From positions 1-64,000 of the forward strand of contig NZ_JAGGOZ010000021.1 in the NCBI RefSeq assembly GCF_018614075.1: a stretch of 64,000 bases of DNA, written 5' to 3'. Shown here piece by piece: positions 1 through 7,460 of this stretch. Origin of the DNA: Streptomyces sp. ISL-94. Its GTDB lineage: Bacteria; Actinomycetota; Actinomycetes; Streptomycetales; Streptomycetaceae. Every line of letters begins with the position of its first letter. Position 1 is the stretch's first letter. The translations under genes were made by a program, and so were the position numbers. Below the pieces are notes generated by a model. It did no database searches, was not told the DNA's origin, and saw only the letters and a list, made by a program, of their open reading frames with translations.

Positions 1-189
1 CTACATGTCCGCTCGCCGTAGTTATACGAGAACACCGCCGACAAGGCCCCGGAGTCCTAGCTCAGACACCAGGGAGCAAGTAACCCACTGGTAACTTCAG
101 GGCTTCGTGGCCGCGGTCTTCTTGGGCTGGCGGGGGACGGTCTTGGCCCGGTCGAGGTGTCCGGGAGCGGCGGGGCCAGACTCGTTTTC
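1..189. other. Left edge, no intact gene
   Basis: No gene is supported here. On the minus strand a frame ending at position 97 reads a basic tail ending in PKKTAATKP, which could be the 3' end of a truncated gene, but nothing else identifies it. Confidence 0.3.
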
Positions 190-1177
190 GTGGTTCAAGG
201 GGAGTGGGTCGGGGAGACGGTCGGGCCGGATGTGTGGGCTACGTGCCGGGAGTTGATCCCGGTCGGGAGCGTGTTCGCGTTCCTGGCCGAGCATCGTGGG
301 CAGCTGTTTCCCGCGGTGATGTTCGAGGACATGTATCCGTCGGCGAACGGCCGTCCGTCCATGCCTCCGCAGATCCTGGCCGCGGCGATCACGCTGCAGG
401 CCCTGCACGGGATGTCGGACTTCGAGACGGTCCAGGAATTACGTTGTGACCTGCGGTGGAAGGCCGCGTGCGGGCTCGGCTTGCACGATATGGCGTTCGA
501 TCCTTCGTTGCTGGCCTACTTCCGCCGTCGCCTGGCCCGCTCGGCCCGCCCGAACCGGGTCTTCGAGGCGGTGCGCGAGGTCGTGAAGGCCACCGGCGTG
601 CTGAAGGGCAAGCACCGGCGGGCACTGGACTCCACTGTCCTCGATGATGCGGTGGCCACCCAGGACACCGTCACCCAGCTGATTTCCGCCGTGCGGACGG
701 TGATCCGTGAGGTCCCCGGCGCCGGACCGGTCGCGGCCGTGCAGTGCACCGCCCACGATTACAGCGACCCGGGCAAACCGAGGATCGCCTGGAACGACCA
801 GCAGGCCAGGGCGGACCTGGTGGACGCCCTCGTTGGTGACGCGCTGCGGCTGCTGGGCCACCTGCCCGAACAGGAACTCGGTGAGAAGGCCGCGAACGCG
901 GCCGGCCTGCTGGCCCTGGTCGCGGGCCAGGACGTCGAGCCGGCCGAGGAGTCCGACGGCCGTGACGGACGCTGGCGCATCACCCAGGGGACCGCACCCG
1001 ACCGCGTGGTTTCCACGGTCGATCCCGAGGCCCGGCACATGCACAAGAACCGAACCCGCCACCAGGAGGGCTTTCGCGCGCATGCCGCGTTCGAGCCCGA
1101 GGCGGGACTGTTCACCGAGGTCGCGCTCACCACCGGCAGCGGAGCCGACAACCACGAGGCCGCCGTCGCCCGGCGCT
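190..1177 (+). pseudogene. IS1182-family transposase, C-terminally truncated
   Basis: The frame from a GTG at 190 (VQGEWVGETVGPDVWATC...) has the N-terminal two-thirds of an IS1182/IS5-group DDE transposase: the ELIPVGSVFAFLAEHR opening, the PSANGRPSMPPQ block and the segment ARHMHKNRTRHQEGFRAH. Family members go on with a further DDE catalytic part after the DNHEAAVARR segment. Here homology stops at about 1177 and the frame runs into sequence belonging to the neighbouring response-regulator gene. An in-frame extension back to 157 exists but does not look like the family. It is a dead insertion-sequence fragment; no right inverted repeat is visible. Confidence 0.8.
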
Positions 1178-1219
1178 GTTGGGTGGCCCGTCGTTGCTTT
1201 GGTCAGCTGCGGGAGGACC

Positions 1220-1879
1220 TCACCGTGGGGGCGCGACCAGGCCGATTTCGTAGGCGAGGATGACGAGGTGGACCCGGTCGCGTGCGTCGAGTTTGGTGAA
1301 GAGCCGCGCGATGTGCGCCTTGGCGGTGGCCACGCTGATCGAGAGCTCCTCGGCGATCTCGGCATTGGACAGGCCGCGGCCGACGAGGGTCAAGACCTCA
1401 CGTTCCCGGTCGGTAATGCCATCGACCACCACCCGGCGGGCGGAGGCGGGTTCGGGCCGTGCCGCGAACTCCTCGATGAGACGGCGTGTGACACTCGGAG
1501 CTATGAGAGCGTCTCCGGCGCCGACGACCCTGATCCCGTCGAAGATGGTCTCCAGCGGCATGTCCTTGACGAGGAAGCCGCTCGCTCCAGCGCGAAGCGC
1601 GCCGTAGACGTACTCGTCGTCGTCAAAGGTGGTGAGGACGAGTACGCGGGTCTTCGACTCCGGATCCGCGTTGATCCGGCGGGTGGCCTCGATGCCGTCC
1701 ATACCAGGCATGCGGATGTCCATGATGGCGACGTCTGGCCGTAGCCGCTGTACCAGTTCCACCGCTTCGCCACCTTTCCCGGCCTCCCCGACCACCTCCA
1801 GGTCGGGAGTGTCGGCGATGAGGACGCGCAGGCCGGTACGGATCAGGGGCTGGTCGTCGATCAGAACGACACGGATCAT
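1220..1879 (-). CDS. NarL/LuxR-family response regulator
   Basis: This 219-aa protein has an N-terminal receiver domain (VVLIDDQ, phosphoacceptor Asp54 in VAIMDIRMPGMDG, LTTFDDDEYVYGALRAGASGFLVKD) and a C-terminal LuxR-type helix-turn-helix (about residues 150-210: DREREVLTLVGRGLSNAEIAEEL, VATAKAHIARLFTKL). It should bind DNA when phosphorylated by the kinase encoded just upstream, whose stop codon overlaps this start (ATGA, 1876-1879). The pair is divergent from an ABC exporter, a common Streptomyces arrangement in which the system controls the exporter; that target is inferred. A longer open frame to 3112 exists but the ATG at 1879 matches the family start. Confidence 0.93.
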   Translation of the reverse strand: MIRVVLIDDQPLIRTGLRVLIADTPDLEVVGEAGKGGEAVELVQRLRPDVAIMDIRMPGMDGIEATRRINADPESKTRVLVLTTFDDDEYVYGALRAGASGFLVKDMPLETIFDGIRVVGAGDALIAPSVTRRLIEEFAARPEPASARRVVVDGITDREREVLTLVGRGLSNAEIAEELSISVATAKAHIARLFTKLDARDRVHLVILAYEIGLVAPPR

Positions 1880-3045
1880 CGTCCTGCCTCCACGGGCACC
1901 GGCAGCCGCGCCGCCACGCGGAAGCCGCCTTCCGGACGCGGCCCGGCGCTGAACTCGCCGTGCAGCAGGCTGACCCGTTCCCGCATGCCGGCGATGCCGT
2001 ATCCGGAGCCTGCGACGGTGCCGCCGCAACCGAGGTCGACGATATCGACGGCCAGTTCGTCGTGGCGGTAGTCGACCGTCACGCTGCAGTCCCGGGTGCC
2101 TGAGTGCCGAACCACGTTGGTGACCGCCTCCTGGACGATGCGGAAGGCCGCCAGGTCGACGTCGGAAGGCAGGTCGCGACGGTCCCCCCGCCACCGGACG
2201 TCGACCCGGACCCCGGCGGCCGCGGTCTTCCCGACCAGCTGACCGAGTGCGGACAGACCCGGGAGCGGGTCCAGAAGCACGGTCTCCTGGTCGCTGCGGC
2301 GCAGGGCGCCGAGCATCCGCCGCAGGCCGGCGAGGGTCTCCCGGCTGGTGGCCTCGATGGCGTCCAGCGCGTTGCGCGTCTCGGCGGGCTGGGTGTCCAT
2401 GACCCGGCTGCCCACGCCGGCCTGGATGGCGATGATGCCGATGTTGTGGGCGACCATGTCGTGCAGCTCCCGGGCGATCCGCAGCCGCTCGGCCGTGACC
2501 GCCTGCTGCGTGGCCTGGGCGCGCACCGTGTCCGCATGCGCCCGGTTCTGATGGATCGTGTTGCCGATCAGCCAGGCGATGACGACGGTTGACGCGAGGG
2601 CCGCCGGCACCGAGAGGTTGAAGAAGTACCCCTGGGCAAGCCGCCAGAGCGTGTAGCCGGCCAACATGCCGACAGGCAGCACGGCGGCGAGTACCGAGAC
2701 CCGGCGTGAGCGGGTTGCAGCGGTGTAGCCCACGGCTGCGTCGGCCAGGAGGAAGAGTACGAACGGTGTCTCCCGCACCGGCATCCCGAGCGAGAACACG
2801 GCGGCCGCGAGCGCGATGGCCACGGACGCCAGCGGCGCGCGGAACAGCAGCAGTGCGCCCAGGGTCGTGACGACGGCGGTGACCAGGAGCGGTGCGTCTT
2901 CGATGTTGCCGTTGTACCGGAGCAGACGCTGCAGTTCGTCCGGCCGTTGGAGCGTGCGCACCAGGATGGTGGTCGACCAGAAGGCCGCCACCCACACACC
3001 CGGTGGCACGCGTTTGAGGAGGGGTGGATGAGGGGTGGCGATCAT
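1876..3045 (-). CDS. NarL-partner sensor histidine kinase (HisKA_3)
   Basis: This is a 389-aa membrane sensor kinase. The N-terminal half (about residues 15-170) is strongly hydrophobic with several transmembrane segments and no large extracellular domain, suggesting intramembrane sensing. The HisKA_3 motif RIARELHDMVAHNIGII carries the phospho-accepting His (about residue 195). The ATPase part has the N box EAVTNVVRHSG and the G box GSGYGIAGMRERV, with the GGFRVAARLP ending usual for the family. It overlaps the regulator gene by ATGA. The 5' end faces the ABC exporter start about 130 bp away, so both probably use the same intergenic control region. The inducing signal cannot be read from the sequence; such systems often respond to cell-envelope stress or peptides. 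Confidence 0.93.
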   Translation of the reverse strand: MIATPHPPLLKRVPPGVWVAAFWSTTILVRTLQRPDELQRLLRYNGNIEDAPLLVTAVVTTLGALLLFRAPLASVAIALAAAVFSLGMPVRETPFVLFLLADAAVGYTAATRSRRVSVLAAVLPVGMLAGYTLWRLAQGYFFNLSVPAALASTVVIAWLIGNTIHQNRAHADTVRAQATQQAVTAERLRIARELHDMVAHNIGIIAIQAGVGSRVMDTQPAETRNALDAIEATSRETLAGLRRMLGALRRSDQETVLLDPLPGLSALGQLVGKTAAAGVRVDVRWRGDRRDLPSDVDLAAFRIVQEAVTNVVRHSGTRDCSVTVDYRHDELAVDIVDLGCGGTVAGSGYGIAGMRERVSLLHGEFSAGPRPEGGFRVAARLPVPVEAGR

Positions 3046-3178
3046 CTGTCGATCGTATCGACGCGCTCCCGCAGGGGCATTGGCCCACGGGCGTAATCCC
3101 TCGGGCTACCAACAGGGCTCACAAGTGTGAACCACTGGCCGATGCGGGCTCCGTACCCGCCCCGGCAGCTTGGACCCC

Positions 3179-3417
3179 GTGATCGAATCCACCCGACTGA
3201 CCAAGCGGTACGGCGAAACCGTCGCCGTCGACAACCTGACCTTCACTGTGGAACCGGGCAAGGTCACCGGCTTCCTCGGCCCGAACGGGGCCGGCAAATC
3301 CACCACACTTCGGATGATCCTGGGCCTGAACGCCCCCACCAGTGGGTCCGTCACCGTGGACGGGGTTCCCTTCTCGCACCGTCCGCGCGGGCTGCGCCAC
3401 GTCGGCGCGCTGTTGGA
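3179..3417 (+). pseudogene. ABC exporter ATPase, 5' half (split by transposon)
   Basis: The N-terminal part of an ABC-2-type exporter ATPase: IESTRLTKRYGETVAVDNLTF, Walker A GPNGAGKSTT, then LGLNAPTSGSVTVDG. The coding sequence stops being ABC at 3417, exactly where the Tn3 element begins. After removal of the transposon and one TTGGA copy, the frame joins that at 10815 to read VGALL-DAQDVHGGRS, typical for the family. GTG at 3179 is chosen as start; an in-frame TTG at 3170 is an alternative. The open frame to 3472 that runs into the terminal repeat is chimeric. The exporter ATPase is presumably non-functional in this strain. Confidence 0.9.
3413..3417. repeat. 5-bp target-site duplication, left copy (TTGGA)
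   Basis: TTGGA directly precedes the left transposon end; the second copy is at 10815-10819. A 5-bp duplication is the usual product of Tn3-family transposition and fixes the element boundaries to the base. Confidence 0.95.
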
Positions 3418-3472
3418 GGGGTGTGACCGAGATACGCGCCAAAGGGGCAACGGGATGATCTTGAAGCCCTGA
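3418..3472 (+). repeat. Transposon terminal inverted repeat, left
   Basis: 55-bp terminal repeat, about 52 of 55 positions identical to the inverted right copy at 10760-10814. The GGGG terminus is typical of Tn3-family ends. Confidence 0.95.
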
Positions 3473-3483
3473 TCCGCTCGGAT

Positions 3484-4551
3484 TTACGTGCGGCGACGTG
3501 CAGCGGGGTCGCGTTCGGCGACGTGCCGGGCGACCGAGTCGACGCCGGGGCGGGCGTACCGCTCCAGGGAGCGGACGGAGGCGTGGCGGGAGCGGGCCAG
3601 CAGCATCGGGGTAGAGGTGCCGCCCTCGGCGTCGTGCGTCAGGGCGCTGTGCCGGAGCCGGTGAAGTGTCCAACCGTCCAGGTCCTCGATGTCCTCGGGT
3701 GAGGCGAGCGGGTTGGCGAGCAGCCGGGTGTTCTCCTCGAAGATCTCCTCAGCGCGGCGGTAGGAGAGCCGGGCCCGGCCGGTCTCCGAGCACACGTCCA
3801 ATGTCGGTGTTCCGGCGGGGGCCTTGCGGTCGGTGAGGAACAGCGGGCCCCGGGTGCGGCGGGCGATGAGGCGGGGCAGGAGCTGGGCGGTGCCGGACTG
3901 CCAGTGAATCCACTCCGTCGCCCCGCCCTTGGCGGTGATCCTGCCGCGCTTGTCCTGCGGATACAGGTCTTCCACGTTCAGGCACAGCACCTCGTCGGCC
4001 CTGGCCGCCGACTCGTAGAGCATCTTCCACTGCGTCTTCTCCCGGAGCCCGACGTCCAGGCGCCACAGGGCGGCGATCTGGTTCTCGGCCAGGGCTTTGG
4101 TGCGGTCCGGTGGTGCCGGCCGCCGCTCGATGCCGATCGTCGGGTCACCGTCGATCCAGCCCTGGCGCTGCCACCAGCCGATCGCCTTGCGCGCGATGGA
4201 CAGTTCGCGGTTGACGGTGTCGGCGTCCATCTCGTCCGCCCGCGCCGCCGCCAGCTCGGCCAGCACTTCGGGCAGCGCCGGGTCGTCGATCGCGGCGACA
4301 GGGAAGACGGGGGGCTTCGCGCCCCGGCGGGCGGGTCCGGTCGGCGCGGGTTCGCCGGTGAGCATCCATCCCCACGTCGTGAGCGAGATCCGGTAGATCC
4401 GCGCGGAGGACTTCGCGATGCCCGCGCCGGTGAGGTACCGGTCGACCGCCGCGGTGTACGACGCGGGAGGGGCAGACAGCGGTACGACCCGGGCGCGCGG
4501 CAGCCGGAGCGTGCCCCCGCTTCCGAATTCGGTCACTGGTTCGATCGTCAT
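3484..4551 (-). CDS. Transposon-encoded tyrosine recombinase (TnpI-like)
   Basis: A 355-aa tyrosine site-specific recombinase. Catalytic residues are recognisable: first Arg in ESAARADEVLCL (about 183), beta-hairpin Lys in TAKGGATEW, the HRLRH box (His about 296), His in SRHASVRSLERYARP, and the nucleophilic Tyr in ERYARP (about 331). The N-terminal 120 residues form the SAM-like core-binding domain. ATG at 4551 is chosen because GGCGGGG lies just upstream; longer frames to 4671 run through the repeat motifs. Lying inside a Tn3 element beside repeated CTGCCGCAGTAAAT motifs, it should resolve cointegrates, the job done by a serine resolvase in classical Tn3. Function is inferred from family and position. 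Confidence 0.88.
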   Translation of the reverse strand: MTIEPVTEFGSGGTLRLPRARVVPLSAPPASYTAAVDRYLTGAGIAKSSARIYRISLTTWGWMLTGEPAPTGPARRGAKPPVFPVAAIDDPALPEVLAELAAARADEMDADTVNRELSIARKAIGWWQRQGWIDGDPTIGIERRPAPPDRTKALAENQIAALWRLDVGLREKTQWKMLYESAARADEVLCLNVEDLYPQDKRGRITAKGGATEWIHWQSGTAQLLPRLIARRTRGPLFLTDRKAPAGTPTLDVCSETGRARLSYRRAEEIFEENTRLLANPLASPEDIEDLDGWTLHRLRHSALTHDAEGGTSTPMLLARSRHASVRSLERYARPGVDSVARHVAERDPAARRRT

Positions 4552-4572
4552 CCCCGCCCCGCCCTTCTGGCA

Positions 4573-4680
4573 CTGCCGCAGTAAATGCGTACACCTCGCC
4601 CCGGCGGCCAAAATCGTCCGCCGCAGGTCGCGGTGATCACGGTAGGGGCTCTGCCGCAGTAAATCCGGCATTTACCGCGA
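4573..4680. promoter_or_regulatory. Candidate internal resolution site of the transposon
   Basis: The motif GCAGTAAAT occurs at 4578-4586 and 4656-4664, the latter facing an inverted ATTTACCGC at 4670-4678 across a 5-bp gap; the wider repeat CTGCCGCAGTAAAT is at 4573-4586 and 4651-4664. An inverted core pair plus an upstream direct repeat next to the recombinase gene is the layout of tyrosine-recombinase resolution sites (two core arms plus accessory repeats). The core overlaps the last codons of the MFS gene. It may double as the recombinase promoter region. Confidence 0.6.
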
Positions 4681-5880
4681 CGGTGGATGCGGGAAGGCTG
4701 CCCGCGTGGACCAGGCAAAGACGAAGGCCGGTACTAATGGGATCAGGGCGGTCCAAGGGAGCATCGCCACCGGGGAGCTGCTCAGCAGTCCGCCGGTGAG
4801 GGCTCCTCCTCCGATGCCCAGGTTGAACGCGGAGACGTACCAGGCAGACGCCGCGTCGGGCGCGGTCGCTCCCAGGCGGAGAACGCTCGATTGCAGCGTT
4901 ACCGGCAGTGCGGCGAAGGCAACGCCCCACAGGGCCACGGCCACCACGGCCAGAGGCTGCAGCCGGACGCTCGCACCGAGCAGAACCAGTGAGCCGGCCA
5001 TCAGGGCGATGGTGCCGAGCAGGACGGTGTGCGGGCGACGGTCCCCCAGGACACCGCCGAGCCAGGTCCCCAGGAAGCCCGCCAGTCCGTACAAGGCAAG
5101 AAGCATGCTGGTGGCGGCTTCGCTGAAGGCAGCGGCGTCGTGCAGGAGCGGGGTCACGTAGGTGTAGACGGTGAAGTGTCCGAGGACGAGCAACGCGGTC
5201 GCTGTCACCATGCTTCGTAGGCCGGGCAGGCGCAGCGCGCCGCCGAGGCCTGCCGACTGCGGTGGGGCGGAGCGGTTGGGAATGTCGGGCAAGAGTCGCT
5301 GGGCGGCGGCGAGTGCCCCGAGACCGAGGGCCGCCGCGGCGCAGAAGGCGCCACGCCATCCGACGACGTTGCCGAGGACGGTGCCCAGGGGGACGCCCAG
5401 GACGAGGGCCGCCGAGTTTCCGGCGAAGACGATGGCTGTTGTGCGACTCGAGCGGCCGGGCTTGGCGAGCGCGGCGGCGTATCCGGCGACGATCGACCAG
5501 AAGACTCCGTGCGCCATCCCGCACAGGAACCGGCCGATCGCCAGCATCGGGTAGCTCTCCGCGGCAGCGGAGAGCACGGTGCCGAGGGAGAAGGCCGCAC
5601 TCACGGTCATGTAGAGGCGCTTGCGCGGCCAGGCGGCGGTCCAGTGGGTGAGCGGAGCTGCCGTCAGTCCGACGGTGAAGGCGTACACGGTGACCAGCAG
5701 CCCCACCCGTGATCGCGCGACTCCCAGATCGTCGCTGATCGGCGTCAGCAGCCCGACCGGCAGCAGCTCTGTGGTGACGACGACGAAGATCGTAGTGGCG
5801 AGAACGAGCAGGCCAGCCCAGGGCCGGGCCAGCGACTTCGTGGGCGGACCGGCCTGATCCGTGAGGAGCGGTGCGCTCAC
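4672..5880 (-). CDS. MFS transporter, DHA1-type drug efflux
   Basis: A 402-aa major facilitator with about 12 hydrophobic segments, resembling the arabinose-efflux/chloramphenicol-resistance type (SARPWAGLLVLATTIF, TELLPVGLLTPISDDLGVARSRVGLLVTVYAFTVGL, GRFLCGMAHGVFWSIVAGYAA). It should export a small hydrophobic compound by proton antiport; the substrate is unknown. GTG at 5880 is chosen: it overlaps the hydrolase stop (GTGA, 5877-5880), and the apparent extension to 6258 is just the shadow of the hydrolase gene. It is transcribed with the hydrolase under the divergent MerR-type regulator, so the pair is probably an inducible resistance or detoxification cassette carried by the transposon. 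Confidence 0.9.
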   Translation of the reverse strand: MSAPLLTDQAGPPTKSLARPWAGLLVLATTIFVVVTTELLPVGLLTPISDDLGVARSRVGLLVTVYAFTVGLTAAPLTHWTAAWPRKRLYMTVSAAFSLGTVLSAAAESYPMLAIGRFLCGMAHGVFWSIVAGYAAALAKPGRSSRTTAIVFAGNSAALVLGVPLGTVLGNVVGWRGAFCAAAALGLGALAAAQRLLPDIPNRSAPPQSAGLGGALRLPGLRSMVTATALLVLGHFTVYTYVTPLLHDAAAFSEAATSMLLALYGLAGFLGTWLGGVLGDRRPHTVLLGTIALMAGSLVLLGASVRLQPLAVVAVALWGVAFAALPVTLQSSVLRLGATAPDAASAWYVSAFNLGIGGGALTGGLLSSSPVAMLPWTALIPLVPAFVFAWSTRAAFPHPPSR

Positions 5881-6686
5881 GCTGACGTGGCGGGCAGAGC
5901 GGCGAGGAACTCGCGGACGTGGCGGAGCCAGGTCGCTCGATCTGCCGTGTTCAGGACGTGGGCGGCGCCGGGCAGTTCGATCAGCTGGGCGCCCGGGATG
6001 CCGGCCGCCAGGCGGTATGAGCTTTCGGGCAGCACCAGCCGGTCGCCGGTCGGCGCCACCACCAGGGTGGGCGCGGACACCTTCGCCAGATCGGTCCGGA
6101 CGTCCACGCGGGACACCAGGTCGAAGTGATCCAACGTGCCTGGCGGCATTGCGGTCAGGGTCTGGGCGACTGGTGCGTCGAGGTCGGCCGGTTCGAGGTC
6201 CGCCAGGTCCGCAGGGGACATACAGGACAGGAGGGCGAGTCGTGCCACGTCGCCCCACTGACCCGCGGCTGCCAGGGACTTGATCAGCTGGGCGGCGAGC
6301 GCCAGGACGGGGTCAGCGGTAGGGAAGCCGGCGGTGAGGACGAGGGCCCGGACACGGTTGGGGTGCCGTGTGGCGATCCGGACGGCCACGGCGCTGCCGA
6401 GGGACTCTCCGAGGACGGCGAACGAATCCTGGCCGGCTGCAACGGCGGCTGCTACCAGGCGGTCGGCGAGGTCGTCCAGGTCCAGTGGTTCGATGGCTGC
6501 GGGGGAGCCACCCGCTCCGGGGTAGTGCGGGCCGACAAGGGTGTGGTCCTGGGCGAGGTCGTCGAGGACGAGGCCGAAGTTTCCCTCGATGCCGCCGCCG
6601 GCGCCGTGGGCGAGCAGGAGTGCGGGGCCGCGCCCCTGCACGAGGACGTCGAGGTGAGGGGTGGGAAGCGCGTGATCAGTGGTCAT
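5877..6686 (-). CDS. Alpha/beta hydrolase
   Basis: A 269-aa alpha/beta-fold hydrolase. Visible features are the oxyanion region LLAHGAGGG, the nucleophile elbow GESLGSA (Ser about 95), an acidic residue in VAPTGDRLVLPES (about 213) and a catalytic His in LPGAAHVLN (about 242). No signal peptide, so cytoplasmic. ATG at 6686 lies just downstream of the MerR-type operator. It is translationally coupled to the MFS gene. It could hydrolyse an ester- or lactone-containing drug before or alongside efflux, but the substrate cannot be deduced. Confidence 0.88.
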   Translation of the reverse strand: MTTDHALPTPHLDVLVQGRGPALLLAHGAGGGIEGNFGLVLDDLAQDHTLVGPHYPGAGGSPAAIEPLDLDDLADRLVAAAVAAGQDSFAVLGESLGSAVAVRIATRHPNRVRALVLTAGFPTADPVLALAAQLIKSLAAAGQWGDVARLALLSCMSPADLADLEPADLDAPVAQTLTAMPPGTLDHFDLVSRVDVRTDLAKVSAPTLVVAPTGDRLVLPESSYRLAAGIPGAQLIELPGAAHVLNTADRATWLRHVREFLAALPATSA

Positions 6687-6700
6687 GCCGCCGACGCTAA

Positions 6701-6725
6701 ACTCCGACATCAGTGTCAGAGTCAA
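6701..6725. promoter_or_regulatory. MerR-type operator/promoter for hydrolase-MFS
   Basis: Between the divergent hydrolase and MerR genes lies an imperfect palindrome, 6701-6722, with halves ACTCCGACA and TGTCAGAGT. On the minus strand it directly follows a TTGACT -35-like hexamer (6720-6725) and ends near a TTAGCG -10-like hexamer about 19 bp away. An operator within an over-long spacer is typical for MerR-family activators. Confidence 0.65.
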
Positions 6726-6766
6726 GTTGCGGCGTGTGCAAGGGAAACGGGAATGGGGCGAGGGGC

Positions 6767-7171
6767 ATGCGCATGAAGGAGATGGTGCGGCGTACCAGGG
6801 TCCATGAGCGGCTGCTGCGCTACTACGAGCAGCAAGGACTGCTGACGCCCGAGCGGCTGCCCAGCGGCTACCGCGTCTACGGCGAGTCGGACGTCGAGAC
6901 GGTGCGCCGCATTCGCTGTCTGCTGGCGGCAGGCCTTCCGACCGCTCTGATCGCTCAGGTTCTGCCATGCATCCGGGCGGACGACGAGCGCCTCGTGCCC
7001 ACCTGTCCGGACCTGCTCGCCCAGCTGCGCCGGGAGGGCGAGCGAATCACCCACGCCATCAAGGATCTACAGGCGTCGCGCGCGATGCTCGACACCATCA
7101 TCGCCGCCGCGCCCCCGGGGGGCGGCGGGACGCCGAGGTCGCCTCAGCCGGGCGTTGCCGAGGCAAGCTGA
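6767..7171 (+). CDS. MerR-family transcriptional regulator
   Basis: A 134-aa MerR protein. The N-terminal winged helix reads RRTRVHERLLRYYEQQGLLTPERLPSGYRVYGESDVETVRRI, followed by a helical dimerisation segment (CLLAAGLPTALIAQVLPCI) and a coiled-coil-like stretch (LLAQLRREGERITHAIKDLQASRAML). There is no clear metal-binding loop; Cys residues in VLPCI and VPTCPD might contribute but the spacing is not that of mercury or copper sensors, so a drug-type effector is more likely. ATG at 6767, behind GGCGAGGGGC, is preferred over the frame start at 6713, which would swallow the operator. Divergent from the hydrolase-MFS pair it probably controls. Confidence 0.9.
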   Translation: MRMKEMVRRTRVHERLLRYYEQQGLLTPERLPSGYRVYGESDVETVRRIRCLLAAGLPTALIAQVLPCIRADDERLVPTCPDLLAQLRREGERITHAIKDLQASRAMLDTIIAAAPPGGGGTPRSPQPGVAEAS

Positions 7172-7460
7172 CAGGAAGTCCCAGATCGAGCGGCTTGCCA
7201 TTGCGAGGCGGAGGTGTCCTACGGGTTGATGTTCGACCAGAACATGACCAGGACTTCGCTAGCGCTACCGCCAAGACTGTCCTCGGCGGCTCACGCCTCG
7301 TCGGCCTCGCCTTGGCCTTCGGCCTCATGGTCGCCGCCCGGCGCTACATCGCCCACCCGCGCCTGACACCACACCACCAGACAAGCGGCGCCCGAAAGGT
7401 GGCTTCGGGCGCCGCTTCGACTGTACGGCCCGTGCGCACGCAAGAAGGCTCGCGGTTCGG
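7172..7460. other. Convergent intergenic region of the transposon
   Basis: No supported gene. It separates the 3' ends of the MerR gene and tnpA and carries the hairpin described separately. Confidence 0.5.
7383..7417. terminator. Bidirectional hairpin between MerR gene and tnpA
   Basis: A perfect 14-bp stem, AAGCGGCGCCCGAA (7383-7396) with TTCGGGCGCCGCTT (7404-7417), and a 7-nt loop. It lies downstream of two convergent genes and probably terminates both. Confidence 0.75.

Noticed and set aside
1220-3112. A 630-aa single minus-strand protein
   Set aside because: Only its last 219 residues are a real protein (the response regulator); the upstream part is the wrong frame of the histidine kinase gene.
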